From the NCBI RefSeq assembly GCF_000499385.1, contig NW_013652429.1, forward strand, positions 1 through 58,416: a stretch of 58,416 bases of DNA. The letters are read 5' to 3'. A model generated the notes under the pieces. It had not been told where the DNA came from and searched no databases. It worked only from the letters and a program-made list of their open reading frames with translations. This DNA is from Eimeria necatrix. Lineage: Eukaryota > Apicomplexa > Conoidasida > Eucoccidiorida > Eimeriidae. The translations under genes and the position numbers were made by a program. This document shows, one piece after another, positions 34,971-49,385 of this stretch (the first letter of the stretch is position 1; each line of letters starts with the position of its first letter).

Positions 34971-37874
34971 ATGCAGCCTCATGACAGAGCCCACCCTTTC
35001 GACGCGCGCGGTTTCTCAGCCCTTCGCCCCGACGACGGGGGGCCCCCCGGCATTTCAGGGGCCCCCCGGGCTCCTGGGGCCCCTGGGGTCCCCGTGGCCC
35101 TGGGAGGCCGCCCCCCAGTGCCCGATGCGTTTTGCTGCGTCCACCCTCTCGCGCTCGAGCAGCCGCAGCAGCAGGGCAGCGGCGACTGGCGGCTGCGAGC
35201 CACCAGCAAAGCCATTCGTTCGGACTCCGACTTGCGCCGCTGGCTTTCCTCTTCGACGCATTCGCAGTTTCTGGCTTTCGTGGGGCGGCTGGCGAAGCAC
35301 GCGGCGGGGAAGAAGTCGCTGCCCAGTTTGCTGCGCGCAGATGTGGCAAGTCGAAAGATAACAGAACCAGCAGTGGCTGCCTCAGGGGCTGCGTCTCAGG
35401 CGCAGGCTGCGGGGGCTTCAGCTGCTGCGCCTGCTGCCTCGGCCTGCGACGGCTTGGGGTCTCGAATTCGCACTTTTGTGCCCTTCGGAGAACTCCCGGC
35501 CAACAACGTCTGCTGGGCAATGCTGCGAGTGCTGCAGCAGCTGCTGCAGTGGGTGCAAGACATACCCCCCGTCGAACAGCCCACGCGTTTCGGCAATCAG
35601 GCTTTCAAAACTTGGTGCAGAAAGCTCGAGGAGGTGAGGCCAGGAAGCCTTACTGACTGCTGCAGAAAGCTTTTGTGGTCTTAGTTGAAAAGGGATTAAG
35701 TTTGGGGCTCGCGGCGCTGCGCACTCAATGAACTACAAACACACATAATGAAACGCAGCGCGGCCAGTTAGCCACGCCACTTCGGTAAACTGGCGGTCTT
35801 TAACAGATTCCCGCAGAAATTAAGGTTTAAATTCTCACAAAAGGTCTAATATGTGTATTTCCGTATTCAATTTCAAGGAAATAATTGCGCTGGAGCGGAA
35901 AACCGACTCTGCTGCATTCCACTTATATTGAAATCGGGATTCGCTCTCGAATGAAGTAACAGCGCTTGAAATGGGGGCGAGAGCTTCGACAGAATTGCGA
36001 ACATAAACTGACTCTGCAATTCTAGAATGAATTAGGCATTTAAGTCACTGCTTTATGCAGAGTGAATCCGTGTTTCAGGAGGCTTTGGATTTGCTGGCGC
36101 CCGTGTGGACTTCGAGCGGAACTGAAATATCAGAAACTGCGAAAATGGAATTGACAGATATATTCTGCTCCTCTTTTGGAAATCCAGTTCGTCTGGACTT
36201 CGGGACTGGACACGAGTGCTCGTTTGCTATCTTTCTTTTTTGCCTATTTAAATTAAAGTTGCTCGAGGAAGATACCCACGACCCCTTCGCCGTCTTAGGC
36301 ATATTCAAAGGGTTCGTTCTGGCCAGCTCTTTTTGCCGCTTTATGTACATTTTTCATTGCCTTTCTATGTTGACCACTCTCCATCTCTTTCTGAATCAGT
36401 TTTATGCATGCATTCCCTTGTCTTTCTATCTTTACTGACCACCCTCTGTCTCTGTCTGAATGCGCCATGTGTCTCATTTTCATTCTGTCCCGGCCGTGTT
36501 GGGCCTTCCTCGCATCAACTTACTTGCTTCCTTGCTGGACGTAGATGCCTGCTGCTTGTAGTTGGACCTAATTTCCTTTTTTTCTCTGTTTCGAAGTTGT
36601 GTTGCTGCGTTTTGTGGTACTCGCTTGCCGATTTTTCTTGACTGCAGGACTGCTGCTCTGCTCAATGCGTCTTTTGTGTTGTTGAAACAAACTCTTATTG
36701 CCTGCGCGCAGGTATGTAGAGGTGGCTCATGCCCTGCAGCAGCGCTACATGCTGGAGGCCGCTGGAAGCAGAGGCGTTTGGGGTTTGGATGATTTCCACT
36801 TCCTGACTTTTCTCTGGGGCGCCGGCCAGCTGTCTGAGCAGCAGATCATAGAGCCGGATCAGGTGAGAACCCTATTTATTGTCGATAAGACCTATAAATT
36901 GTAAATCACAGTGCCTGCTTTTACTCAGTTGCGCCATCACAAGGAGATTTGCATTGTTGTCTCTGCAGATAACTGAGCGAGACTTGGTCCAGCAACTCGC
37001 CCCGGATTTGTTGTATTTTGACTCCATACAATACGTGCTGCAGGTGAGAGGCAGCAGCAGGGGAGTAAAGGAAGTGAACAAAAGAATTCACTGCTGCGAC
37101 ACCCAAGCCGGTGCTTGGGTATTGCAGCAGTGAACCCTTTTGTGCCCGTAGGCAACTTTGCTGCATTTGGGAGTGCATGCACCCAATCTTAAGAATTATT
37201 CTTCATATCATTACTTTTATCATTTTGTCACTTTTGTTTTTTGTAGACAAAGAAGGGAGCTCCCTTTTTCGAGTGTTCGCCCATCCTGTACGACGTCAGC
37301 GGCATCAGCAGCTGGTGAGTGATGAGCCAAGACACCTCGATGAATGCACGGAAATCTGAAGTTTTTGTCCCTAACAAACATATTTTACTTTTGTTTTTAT
37401 ACTGTTATATGTTTATATTTAGGCCTCTGTACTCAAGTATATGTGTTTCACATGAATATTCTGAAGGTGTTGCAGCAACGCACTATATGAAGAAATGAAC
37501 ATAATTGCTATTTCCAGTGCAAATGCATACACGGGCACACACAATTGCCAAACCTTGATGCAGCAGGATAAGAAATAAACCGGTGTTGGCTCATTTCTAA
37601 ATATAGTTTCAGGGCTTGCATTTGGTCCAGTTTTGTCTTCATGTACTGCTGCATCAGGCCTCAAAGATAAGGGTTTCTCAGTACCTTTCATATGCACATA
37701 CATAGACCTGTTCGTTATTTGCATATATATTTCCATTTGCCTGTTTGTGAATAATTTTGTCTCAGGAAAAAGATCTGCGCGGGTTTAATCCGCATGTACG
37801 AGGGCGAGGTTTTATGTAAACTGCCCATCGTGCAGCACTTCCTTTTTGGCACCGTATTTCCACTGACTAAGTAA
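34971..37874 (+). CDS. PTPA: Serine/threonine phosphatase 2A activator (PTPA, PPP2R4)
   Basis: Peptidyl-prolyl isomerase-like activator that helps load metals into the PP2A catalytic subunit. Exons are 34971-35633, 36061-36311, 36712-36862, 36969-37043, 37247-37314 and 37766-37874. The phases close, giving 438 residues. Conserved motifs appear in order: PPVEQPTRFGNQAFKTWCRK, DFGTGHECSFAIFLFCLFKL, GSRGVWGLDDFHFLTFLWGA, KKGAPFFECSPILYDVSGIS and GLIRMYEGEVLCKLPIVQHF. Donors are mostly GTGAG; the donor of exon 2 (GTTCGT) is weak but is the only one that keeps both frame and alignment. The N-terminal 70 residues are Gly/Pro-rich and unlike the family, and an Ala-rich insert precedes the SRIRTFVPFGELP region. 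Introns are T-rich and nearly free of CAG repeats. Confidence 0.93.
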
Positions 37875-39094
37875 ATCTGAATTAGACTCCAAAGTAAACA
37901 AAGGCTACCAGGCATGAATACATGCATGCAAATATGCACAAGTGGGGGACAAAAGCTTTCTGGTTCTCCTTATTCACCTCTTTTTTTATCGCCTTTTAAT
38001 GGCTAGTCAGCCATCTAATAATGTTCGCATTGTTTGCGCTTGAACAAGACAACAAGAGGCAACAATGCAGTTATGCTGCGCAAAAGGCAAGCAGATTTTT
38101 CACTCTTTGAACACTTCGGTTCACAAACCTCAATTTCCTTTATATTTTCTTTCTTGGGTACAATTATTTGCTTGTGTGTGCCGCATTGTACACCTTTCCT
38201 CCTTCTCTCATATCTATCGCTTCTTTGTTTTTGCATTTCCTCTCTGTGTTTGCTTGCGTGTCCTGCTTTGTCCACTCCCATTAGCGGCTGCCGTTTACTC
38301 TGACCATCACTGCAGCACTGTGGGTTGGTGGCTTTGTATTGAGCTCTGATGGCTTTCCAAATGAGGGGAAAAGGATCGGTGAGACGGACTTTTAGTCTGT
38401 CAATACAGAAATCAAGTCAGTTTTGATGATGCTTATTGTCACAAAAAAGTATGAAAGCCGTTTCGGCAGCTGGCAAGGAGACGCGGGGCGGTGAGGAGAC
38501 GCCCGCAAAACAGGACAAGTCCGAAAGATGCTTCGAAAAGCCATCTTATGTTTGTCATAGTGCTGGCAATGAAATATTAAAAAATGCATTTAAGGCCAGA
38601 GATTCGCTCGCCCAGAGCGTTGGAAGGCTGAGCAAGCCGCATGCGTCAGAGGCACCAGTGGAGTCTTGGGCGGCCGGCCTGCGCCACTTGCGGACGAGTT
38701 CACTGAAATATATGATTCTGGGGAACTTTATTGGAGGATTTTCGATTTTATAGAAGAGTAAATTAGAAGATCACTGTTGTTTTGTGGGCGTTTGCCGTTA
38801 TTGATGAGCTCCGGCGATGCCAACGCAGTTGACACGTACAGCACAAAAGGCTGAAAAATATGTAGGGAAAATTTCAGAAACGCCGTAGCCACGAGAATGA
38901 ATGTTTTGCGATATTTGAACTGCTTGTTTGTGTTGTAAAACTGAGTGTTTCGCTACCAGTTACCCTCGTGTGCGCCTCGAAGTGACCCTGTAGGGCATGC
39001 GGGTTGCGATCCTCTGTTTGGCAACTGAGAGTCCCCGTCCTTCTTTGACATTGTTAACAAGCTGGGCAAACTTTTTAACGAGTAGAACTGTCTA
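37875..39094. other. Intergenic region
   Basis: About 1.2 kb of unique sequence between PTPA and the coiled-coil gene, both on plus. It contains one modest open frame (38451-38753) listed separately. Confidence 0.45.
38451..38753 (+). CDS. Possible small hypothetical ORF
   Basis: Open frame of 100 codons from ATG (MKAVSAAGKETRGGEETPAK onward) to TAG. It is free of homopolymers, charged in the N-terminal half, and ends in a short hydrophobic stretch (YMILGNFIGGFSIL). No family is recognised. It could be chance or a 5' exon of the following gene. Support is weak. Confidence 0.22.
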   Translation: MKAVSAAGKETRGGEETPAKQDKSERCFEKPSYVCHSAGNEILKNAFKARDSLAQSVGRLSKPHASEAPVESWAAGLRHLRTSSLKYMILGNFIGGFSIL

Positions 39095-40092
39095 ATGGGC
39101 CGCAGTTCTGGTGGAATTAAAAATGCGGAAAATGCAACACAGGGAAGCTCCGAGGCGTCCTACGAGCCCTGCCACCCCTCAGTCTGCGAGCCTTCCCTTA
39201 GCGGTTCCGAAGCCCCCGCTTCTTTACCACAAGAAGGAATACGAAAGGATGGGCCTATTGAAGTGTGGCCTTTCCCTTTGGTCTTCGAGGGCTGCCAGCC
39301 CGGGGAGTGGCTCCGCCGCCACGTGCGTTTGACAAACAGAAGCGACACAGAGGAAACGCTCTCTGTCACTGCATCCAATCCGTCACTGATATTTGTTCAT
39401 AAGGAAAAGCTCAAACTGCCCCCTGGTGGCTCAGTGTTCATACCAGTGATCACTCGACTGCTGCCTGGGGGTAGCAGCGCGGGCGAAGCCTCACCTGCCG
39501 GCCCAGGATCAGCTCGCGTTTTGCAGGAAAGCATAGCTATAAGAGCCTTAAAGTGCAGTCTAAAGCTCCCAGTTATTATTTCTCATGAGTTACTACCGAA
39601 AGAACCAACAATCTCAGGCACAAGGCGGGCAGATGCCTCGACGTTTCCTGAACTCTCCAGCAGCCAGCAGCCAGCGACCTGGCCCGAAGCCGTGCCCCTA
39701 AGCAGCTGCCGCTTTCCTGCTGCTGTTCGCTCCGCCTCTTCAGGCGGCCGCTGCTGTGTTGGCCGTAGGCCTGCGTGTGCGAGGCGGGAAAGGAGCGACA
39801 GCGCCACACCATCTTGCTGCATGCCTTTGAAAGGGCCAGTTTCTTCAGTTTCTGCAGAAGGACAGCAGCACAGCTGGTCCTCTGCTGCTTCCTCTTGGGA
39901 CCCTTCCCCTCTTTTCACTTCGTCTCACCAGACGCAACAGCCGCAGCAGCAAACACCAGTCAGCCCAGCACTGCGGGCCTGGCGGCTTCGCCTAGAAAGC
40001 CCCAGGCGCTCACGCGCGCTGCCTTCTCTTTCCGTTCCATCTTCACGTTCGAGGCAACACTCTCCAGATCGCTGCAGCAACGGCAACTGCAA

Positions 40093-40125
<33 letters not shown>

Positions 40126-41950
40126 CAGCAGCAGCAGCAGAAAAGCTCCTCCGCTGGAACTGCTAACCCTTGACACGCTCTCCTCCGCTGCTTCCTCTCT
40201 TGACCCACACAGCAGCAGGTTAGATGGGCCTGCAAAGGGCACTGCAAATGGTAAGGAAGCCACAGGGGTCAGAGACCACCAGGCCACTGGCGGAAATGCT
40301 GCAGCAAAAGGCGCAACGAGCCACAGCAAAATTCAAGAGCCCACAGAAAGGCTTTCAGAAGAGGGAAGCACCACTGCTGCTGCTGAAGGGTCCACAACAG
40401 GGTCGAGCGTGAGGCAGCCACCGCATGCACAGCAGCAGCAAGCACAAACCCCAGCAGCTACTGCTTCACCAACTGCAGCAGTTAGTGCCACATTGAATGC
40501 AAAAACAACGCAAACTGCTGCAGAAACAGAAGCAACAGCAGCCTCAGCAGCGGTGGCACGCCTTCAAGCGGAAAATTTGCTGCTGCAGGAGGCCCTGCAG
40601 CGCAGCAGAGAGGAAATTGAAGCCCTCGAGCTGCTTGGAGAGATGCAGCAAAATGCACGTCAGGCTCTGCAGCAGCAGCAGCAGCAACAACAGCAGCAAA
40701 CACAGACTCAAATCCACGTCACTGCAGACTGGCAACGTCAGCAACGACTCCTAGCACAAGAAAGAGGATCTCAGGGTCTAGCTGAGCAGCAGCTGCTAAG
40801 TCAGCAGCAACACCAGCAGCAGCAGCCGCATTCAGAGCCCCAGCCACAGCCACACGCGCAGCAACAGCCACCGCAGCAGCCACAGCCTCAGCCACAGCAA
40901 CAGCCACAACATCGGCCAGAGCAGTCACACATGCAGCGTGGGCCGCAGCAGCAGCAGCAGGAGCAGCAGCAGCAACAGCCTCAGCCACAGCTGCTGCATC
41001 AGCAGGAGCCCCCGCAGCAGCAAGAGCCGCAGCAGCTGCTTCGTGGAGAGTCGCTGCTGCCTACCGAACTGACAGCAGATGAAAAGCAGCTTTTTGTGAA
41101 CAGCAGCGAAGATGACACATTAGAATCCTTTTTAGAGGAAATGTACCCTTTCAAGCAGCAGAAAGAAATTCTTAATAAGTTGCGCGTGGATCAGACAGAT
41201 ATTCAAGTGTGCAGCAGCAGCAACAGCAGGAGCATCAGCAGCTACGTCAAGAGCAGCAACAGCTGCTGCAAGTCGGTACAGACGGAGCAGAAAAGCTGCT
41301 TGGATGAGCTGCAGAAGCAACACGAAGCAGCAGAGAGGCAGCAAGAAGAATTACAGGCTCTTAAGATTGCGTTTGCTGCTGCACAAGTGCAGCACGAGCA
41401 GCAGCAGGAGTTGCTTCAGCGCAAAGCTGATGCAGCGGACGCAGCGGCAACAGCAGCAGCAGCCGAAGCAGCAGCAGCCCAAGAACGCGTGAAGCGACTA
41501 CTTTTACGGCTAGAGGAGCAGCAGCAGCAATCTGCTGCTGCTGCTCGAGCTGCTGCTGCGCAGTGTGCTGACCTCTCCCGCCGCCTCGAGGCCGCGCAGC
41601 AGCGCGAGCAGCAGGTGAAGACTCAAGTTGTTTCAACTCAAAAGTGCCTCCGCTTCCTTTCTTCTTTGCAGCGAAGACATGCAGCATCAGCAGCAAAGAT
41701 GCACCACGGCAGGCGCAACCGGGGCAGCGCGCGACAGCACACACACGCGCGCAGCAGCAGCAGCTGCAGCAGCTGCAGCAGCTGCAGCAGCTGCAGCAGC
41801 GAGGATGGCAGCAGCTCTCCGAAGTCCGCGTTTCCCAATGCAGCTGAGCAGCAGCAAACGCAGCGGCAAATTGCTCCTCGAGCTTTTTGCGCGCTGGAGG
41901 TCCCTGCTGAGATTCAGCAACTGATGGACTCTCTAGAGAGTCCAGCTGAA

Positions 41951-41982
<32 letters not shown>

Positions 41983-42711
41983 TACGGCAGCAACAGCAGC
42001 GTACGATGTTGCTGCTGGAAAGGCCATGCCAGACAGGGACTGCCAACAGGCCCGGGACGGAGTGCGTTTGCCTAGTTCAGATTACTATTGCCTAACTACT
42101 CAGTCAGCACGTGACCAGCAGCAGCAACAGCAGCAGCAGCAGCAGCAGCAACAACAGTTCCGGACCATTGAGGAATCCCTTGCTCTTGTTCGCAAAAAAG
42201 ACGGCTGCTGCTGCAGCAGCAGCCGCCGCAGCAAGTGCTGCTGCAGCTGCCGGTCCAGCTGCTGGGAGCTGCAGCGGAGATTAGGTGAAGCTACGGCTTC
42301 TCTCATAGTTAAGACGCAGCTTCTAGCAGCTAAGGAAGCTGCTTTGAAGGAGCTGCAGCAGCAGGCAGCCGAAAAAGCAGCAGCAGCAGCAGCAGCAGAA
42401 GCTGCAGCAGCAACCGCTGAGAAAAAGCTGCTTTGCTCTTTGTCACGAAATGTATCAATGCAGGTGCAGTTCAACGCTGCTACTGCAGCGCAGCGGGAGC
42501 AACGTGCAGCGGCAGCTGCAGCAGCAGCAGCAGCAGATGAGCTGCGGCAGTCCAACCAGCAGCTGCAGCTCTACGTAGAAGTAATCAGCAGCGAAAGAGA
42601 CATTTGGAAGCAGCAGCTGCAGCAGCACATACAGCAGAAACACGAAAAGGTCAGGAAGATGCAACGGCAGCAAATGCAGATGCTTGAAGCACAAGAGCAT
42701 TGCACAACTAC

Positions 42712-42746
<35 letters not shown>

Positions 42747-43149
42747 GCGATGAAAAGCAGCAAATTTGTCGCTGCAGAGCCAGCTACTCGGAGCTTCCAG
42801 ATGCAGCAAGTAGCGTTGAAGCAACAGAAATAGCAGCAGCAACAGCAGCAACTGCAGCAACAACTGCCACAGCTGAAACTGACCCTTTAGTATGGGCTGT
42901 GCTGCAACTGGTGAGTGGCATTGAGTGCTTGAAACGAGAAATAATAATTGTGAAAGCAGATACAACGAAGGCGAACACAACAGACACGCGGAGCTCAGCA
43001 GATAACTCAAGCACAGCAGCAGTAGCAGCAGCAGCAGCCGCAGAAGCAAACACAACAGCAGCAGGAGATCCTCTGCAGCAGTTGGCAGCAGCACAACCTG
43101 CACCGGCGACTGTGTGGCGCTGGCCCACCGGTGAGCAGCAGCCACCACT

Positions 43150-43198
<49 letters not shown>

Positions 43199-44826
43199 GC
43201 AGAGCCGAGAGTGGGTGAATCTGCGGGCTTGCGGGACCTGGGCGAGCTGGTGCTGCAGCAGCTGTGCAATTCGCTGCTGTGCATTTGCCGCCGTTTGTCT
43301 TTGAGCCGCCAAAGAGAAGCAGCAAGCAGCAAAAAGAACAAAGAGTTAATTGAAAGAATGCAAAAAGAGATTTCCAAAAGAGTGGCGGCGCAAACAAAGG
43401 CAGCAAATCTCTCAGCTCAAGTCCACGCTCTGGAAAGAAAAGTCCGTCTTGTCTGTTATCTTTGCCACTCTGTTGCTTCTTTTGTTTTCTTTTTGTTTGT
43501 TTTATTTTCCCTTTTTTATAATTCCTCTTTTATTTCCCAATTCACTTTCTTCCTCAGCTTCCCCCCGCAGCCCCGCGCTATCTTTTGGCTCTTGTGTGCA
43601 GATTTGTGTTTTTGCTGCTCTTTTTAGCTCTTTTTGTTTCTTTTTGTTCCTTTCTTTTGTTGCTGCACTCTTGACCTTCGACCTTTTGCGAGTTCGTTTC
43701 GTTTTTGCTTTCTTGCCTCGTCTTTTGCTTCTCTCTGGTTGTTTGTTTTGTTATTAGTGGCCGCTTACCTCTTCATTCTTTCTACCCCCTTTTTTCGTTA
43801 TCTCTGCTTGTTTGTTTCCTTGTGCTCTTCTTCCTTTTTCCTTTGTCTCTATTGTTCCTCTCTGCTTCCTCGTGCTGCAGTGTCTTTATCGCTTACAGAA
43901 AAGAAGCAGGTGTCTTCATGACTCAGGGACCTGCAGCTGCTGCAGCTGTTGCTGCGGTTGTCTTTGCTGCTGCTGCTGCAGTTCTCTGTGCTGGAGCGCT
44001 GCGCAGCGGCGGACGCTGCTCGAGCTGCAGCAGACCTTCAGAAACAGCAGAGTTTGCTGCAGCGTGAGCAGCAGCAGACTCTCTTGGCCCTGTACGCGAG
44101 AGAACAGCAGCAACAGCTGCTGCTGTCCCAGCACTATTCTCTGTCTCGTGAGGTTTCCCGGCTCCGAGGAGCCCTGCGCAAAGCCTTGGGAGGAGCCCGG
44201 CAAGAAGCAGCAGCAGCTGCTGCAGCAGCAGAGAACGCTGTCTTTCAGCAGCTGTCGCAGTGGCGAGAGTCCTTAGTCAAAACAACAGTTGAAGCAGCAC
44301 AGAGCTGCTGCTCCTTCCCGTGCAGCAGCAGCAGCGGCACAACCGCCGCCACCTGCACTACAGCTTGCAGCAGCAGTGGCAGCAGCAGAAGCACAAGCAG
44401 CAGCACAAGCAGCAGCAGCAGCAGGGGCCGGAAATGCGTCTCAAAGCCCATAGGGGCTTCCCAGAGAGCAGCAAGGGCCCAAGAAGGCCTCGCCCGGCGG
44501 CTGGCAGCTTCCGAATTGGCTCTGCTGGAGCTAACGGAGGCACTCAGCCAAGCTGAGCTCCGGCTGGCCTTTGGGGGCCCCCTCGCCGGGAAGGGGGGCC
44601 CCCAAGAAGCAGCTGGGAGGGGGCCCCCCGAGGGGCCCCCTGGAGGGGAGGCGGGGGGGCCCAGTGAGGCGGCACAGCAAAGTTTCGGCGCGAACGCAGG
44701 ACAGCTGCGGGGTGAGAAACAGTGAACGAAAAGTTCAGCAAAAGTGCCCCGCAAAGTGAACACAGATTAACGCATTTAACAAAGAAAAGATAACAGATTA
44801 TATATAATATTTATCTATATGTAGAC

Positions 44827-44857
<31 letters not shown>

Positions 44858-47009
44858 GGGATATTATTCAAGAGTCAAAGCTCAGCAGCAGCAAAGTGAA
44901 TGCGGGGTGAAACAGACAGATCTAATGGCTCTACAACAAATGAGGAGTCCGCCAGCTGTGAAGTCAATGGGCAGTTGATTCTGATTTGCTGCATTTAAAA
45001 TACATTTAACAAACGAATCAAAGAGAAATGCAATTAAAAGAACAAAAAATGGCAAAGTTTCCACTTCTCCTGTTTGTCTTGGCTTCAAACTGCAGCCACT
45101 TCTGTCTTTTTCTCAATTTTGAATCCACTCAAGGACTTGCATCACTTTGTCTCAGCCTCAGCTTCCAGAGAATACAAGTGCAAAAAGATTCTCCTATTTT
45201 CGAAGAAACTGTTCTATTTGCAAAATATTATTCTGTTTTCATGAATATTAATAAAGATAATTAGCTTTCTGGCCCTCGAAACTGTATAGCCAAATCAACT
45301 GGCGGGCTGATGTGCTGCTGATCTGAACAGCAGTCATGTTTGCTAGTATTTCAGACCAGTGGCTGTTTGATGGCTTTAATTGTTCATTTGTTTTATGCAT
45401 TATTTATTTGTCAATTTATTTTCCTGTTTGTCTGTTTGTTTTGTCCTTGTGGGCCATCAGCAGCGCCTCGAAGTTGCTTTCTTGCAGGGCAAACGGAGCC
45501 CTTAGAAATATACGCAGCGCCAAAGGCCAGCAGCGGCTGCAGCAGCTGCTGCAGCGATGCAGCAGCGCCTCAGCCCCAGCCTGGCCGCTGCAGCAGCACC
45601 TGCTGCTGGTGCTGCAGCGACTCCAGCAGCAGCAGCAGCAGCAGCAGGAGCTGCAGCTGCGGCTGCAACTGCTGTTACGGCCAAGATGGCAGTACGTCCG
45701 TGCAGCTGCTGCAACAGCAGCAGCAACAGCTGCTAGCTGCGTACGCAGCACAGAAACAACAGCTGCAGCAAGCGAGAGGGGCCCTGCAACGGTCAGAGGC
45801 AGAAGTGCAGCAGCTGAAAGACAATTTGCTGCTGCTGCAGCAATTCAAAGCTTGCAAAGATGAAACTGCGCTAAGGGCACAAACAGCAGAAGTAGAAGCA
45901 GACGCACTCAGCTACAAACTCACATACCTGCAGGTAACAGCAGCAGTATCAGTCTCAGCAGCAACAGCAGCAGCAACGGCAGCAGCAACGGCAGCAGCGG
46001 CAGTAGCCGGAACAGCAATAACAGCAGCAACGGCGGTAGCGGAAACGGCAATAACAGCAGCAGCAGCAGCAGCAGCAGGGGCCAGCTGGAAAAGTGCTGA
46101 GTTACAAGCACACCTAGTGAGAACAAAACAGCAGAGTCATGAATGCTGAGACAGCTTTTGCTGCTGCTGCTGCTGCTGCTGTTGGTGCTGCAGGAAGCAG
46201 TGGACAGGGAGCGGCAGCAGTGGGCCCAGGAGCTGCTGCTGCTGCAGCAGGCGCAGCATTCAGTTTTGCTGCAGCGCGTTGCTGCTGAGAAGAAGGGGCT
46301 GTCTGGGGCGCTAAGGGAGGCGGAGGCAGCAGCAGCAGCAGCGCAGCAGCAGCTGCAGCAGCAGCAGTCCGCAGCAAGCGCGCTGCAGCAACAGGTGCTG
46401 CTGCTGCAGCGAGATGCAGCAACACGCATGCACACTGCCGAACAGCTGCTTCGAATCTTCGCGCATGCAAAAGAAAATGAAACTGACAGCCTCAGCGCTT
46501 TGTTTTGCAAAGACAGTAAAGAGGTGACAGGCGCAAAAGTGAATGTGTTGGTTTCAGTCTTCGCGTTTGAATTTCTTTTCCTCTTTTGGGTTCCTCTTTT
46601 AATCAAGTTTTTCTTATTCATTTATTTTCTTTTATTTAAATTTATTTGTTTGCTTTTGCCTCAGTCTCGAATTGCCTGTGCGTTCTGTCTTTCCTCACTT
46701 CCTTTATCTTTACTCACTTGTTTATCCTTGCCTGTCTGTTCAATCTGTTCAGTTGTTCTTCCATTTATTTGTTTTTTGTTCTTTTTTTTTGTTTTTTTTC
46801 TCTATTGTTTCTTATTATTTATCTTTTCTTTATTTCTGTTTGTTTGTCTGCTTCTCATTCGCCCATTCGTCTTCTTATGCAGCTGTTTACAAGTATTTGG
46901 CTGGGCCGTTTTCTGGCTTGTGTTTATTTTGTTCTCCGAATTCCGTTTTTGGCTTTTTGCCACTAAGAGGTGCATGCTTGGCATTTACTGATGCTGAGCT
47001 GTCCCAGTT

Positions 47010-47053
<44 letters not shown>

Positions 47054-47702
47054 CTGCTGCTGGTGCTGCTGCTATGCGCCAACAGGTGACCGCAGCCTCC
47101 GCGCATGGCTTATTGCAGCTCTTTCTTTCTCTTATAATTGAAGTGAGGATGCCGCAGCTGTCGCTGCTGCTGCTGCTGCAGCTGCTGCATTCCTTGCAGT
47201 TACTTTATTATGAGTAGCTTATAAAACAAAGAAGAAGGGGCAGCTGCTGTCTGCTGCTTCTTTGTTTCTGTTTTTATTTGGATTTTTATTTCTTCTCTTT
47301 GCCTCATTTCAGCTCTTGTTGCCTCAGCCTCCTGCTGCTGCTTGGTGCACCTACTGTGCCCTTTGCTTCTCACATTTACTCTCAAGTTTTGAAATGCATT
47401 TTCATTTCTGCTGCTGTTTGCTGCACTAGATGGCTCTATTTCTGAATTTTATGGGTTTCGCTGCCTCAGCTTTGTCTTCGCCTTGCATTCCTCGAGAAGC
47501 AGCAGCAAGCGGCTCTTCAAACTCTGCCACGACTGCAGCAGCAGCAGGAAGAGCAGCAGCAGCAACAGCAGCAGCTCCTGCAGCGAAAGCAACAAAAATC
47601 TCAGCAACCGCAAGAGAGCCTCAGGAGTCGAGCCTTGATGAAGGACTCCCTCATAGCCTACAGGCTGCTTCTAGGGGCTTTCGTGCATCAACTGCTGCAG
47701 CA

Positions 47703-47737
<35 letters not shown>

Positions 47738-48057
47738 GGCAACAACAGCAACAACAGGGACAGCAGCAGCAGCAGCAACAGCAGCAGCAAGAACAACAGC
47801 GAGAGCAACAGCAGGAAATTATCAAGTCTCTCTCTGACACCTTCGGGAAGGGCCGCACAGCAGCAAGAACAGCAGTGGCACTTGCTGCGCCTGCTGCTGC
47901 TTCCCCTGCAGCAGCAGAAGCAAGTTGTGCTGCTGCTGTTGCCACTCCTGCGGCTGCTGCAGCTGCTCAGCTGCTGGAAAGCGGGTTCCTCTCCCTTCAA
48001 GTAGCTGCTCCCCAGTGGCGCAACAGCTGCAGCAAATGCTTGGGCAACGGTTTGCTG

Positions 48058-48095
<38 letters not shown>

Positions 48096-48333
48096 ATCGG
48101 CTGGCCCGCGGCGACAGCTGCGGCCTCGAGCAGCAGAGGAGAAAGCAATCCGTTTGCTGCAGCAAATCAAGTCTCTTGGAAGTCCTCTGTTCTTTATTGC
48201 AGCTGCGCAGCAGCGGCTTGCTGCGCTGCTGCAGCTAATGGGGACTTCACTTGGCCTTCGCGGGCCGCCCCCTACTGTTGCTGCTGCTGCAGCAAACCAC
48301 GAATTCCCCAGCGAAGCAGTGGCAGCAGCAGAT

Positions 48334-48370
<37 letters not shown>

Positions 48371-49348
48371 TGAACAAAGAGGATGCAGCTGAGTGTTGGC
48401 TGCTGCTGCGCGAACTGGAAAGCTCAGCAGCAGCAGCAGCAGCAACACTTGAGCATGCGCAGGCGCTGGCCCTTTCCCTTTCCGACTCTGTAGTATCTTT
48501 ATTTGGGGCTTTACAGGAAGACACAGCAGCTGAGCTGCCGACTGCAGGAGCAGCAGCTGCAGCAGCAGCAGCAGCAGCAGCAGAAAGTGCAGAAGCGCCG
48601 CTTTACCTTGGAATGGTAGGAACGTCTAGAGCTCCAGCAGCAGCAGCAGCAGCAACAGCAGCGGCAGCGGCGCCAACAGCAGCAACAGCTGCTGCAGTTG
48701 ATCCATCGTCGGTGGGAACAAGAACAGCGCCACCAGCAGCGGCAGCAACGGCGCCACCGTTCGCAGCAACAGCAGCAACAGCAGCAACAGCAGCAACAGC
48801 AGCAACAGCAGCAGCTGCTGCATCTCGGGGAGACGTCGGAAGCCATGCAAGGAAGCCCGTGGGTCCCAACGGACTCAGGCGTGGCTCCTGCAGAATCGCT
48901 GCAGCAGCCATGCGCAGCTGCTCTCAGGGTGCAGCAGGAGCAGCAGCTGCAGCAGCTGCAGCAGCTGCAGCAGCTGCAGCAGCTGCAGCAGCAGCTGCAC
49001 CCACCCCTGCTGCTGCCTCAGCAGCAGCAGCAGCAGAAGCGGCAGCCCATGAGTCCGAAAGCCCTGCAACTAAGGGCCCCCAAGATGCACTTCAAAGTCC
49101 AAAGATGGCAGGGGGGCCCCCGGGGTTTGGGGGGCCCCCAGATCTCGAAGAGTTCCGCATTATAGAAGAAGAAGCAGCAAATGAAAAGAAAGAAAACAAA
49201 GAAATAAAATGCAAAAGTTCAAAAGCCAACAATGAGGCATCTTGCGTTCCAAGTGTACCGACAGCAGCAAACAGGAGCCACGGGCCACAGCAGCAAACAG
49301 TGCAGCAGACGCCCCATTTGCTGCTGCAAAGAAAACAGCAAACGCAAA

Positions 49349-49385
<37 letters not shown>

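Noticed and set aside
46525..46990. Hydrophobic Phe/Leu-rich frames suggesting a membrane protein
   Set aside because: They arise from a T-rich intron read as Phe, Leu and Ser; the flanking coding segments are coiled coil.
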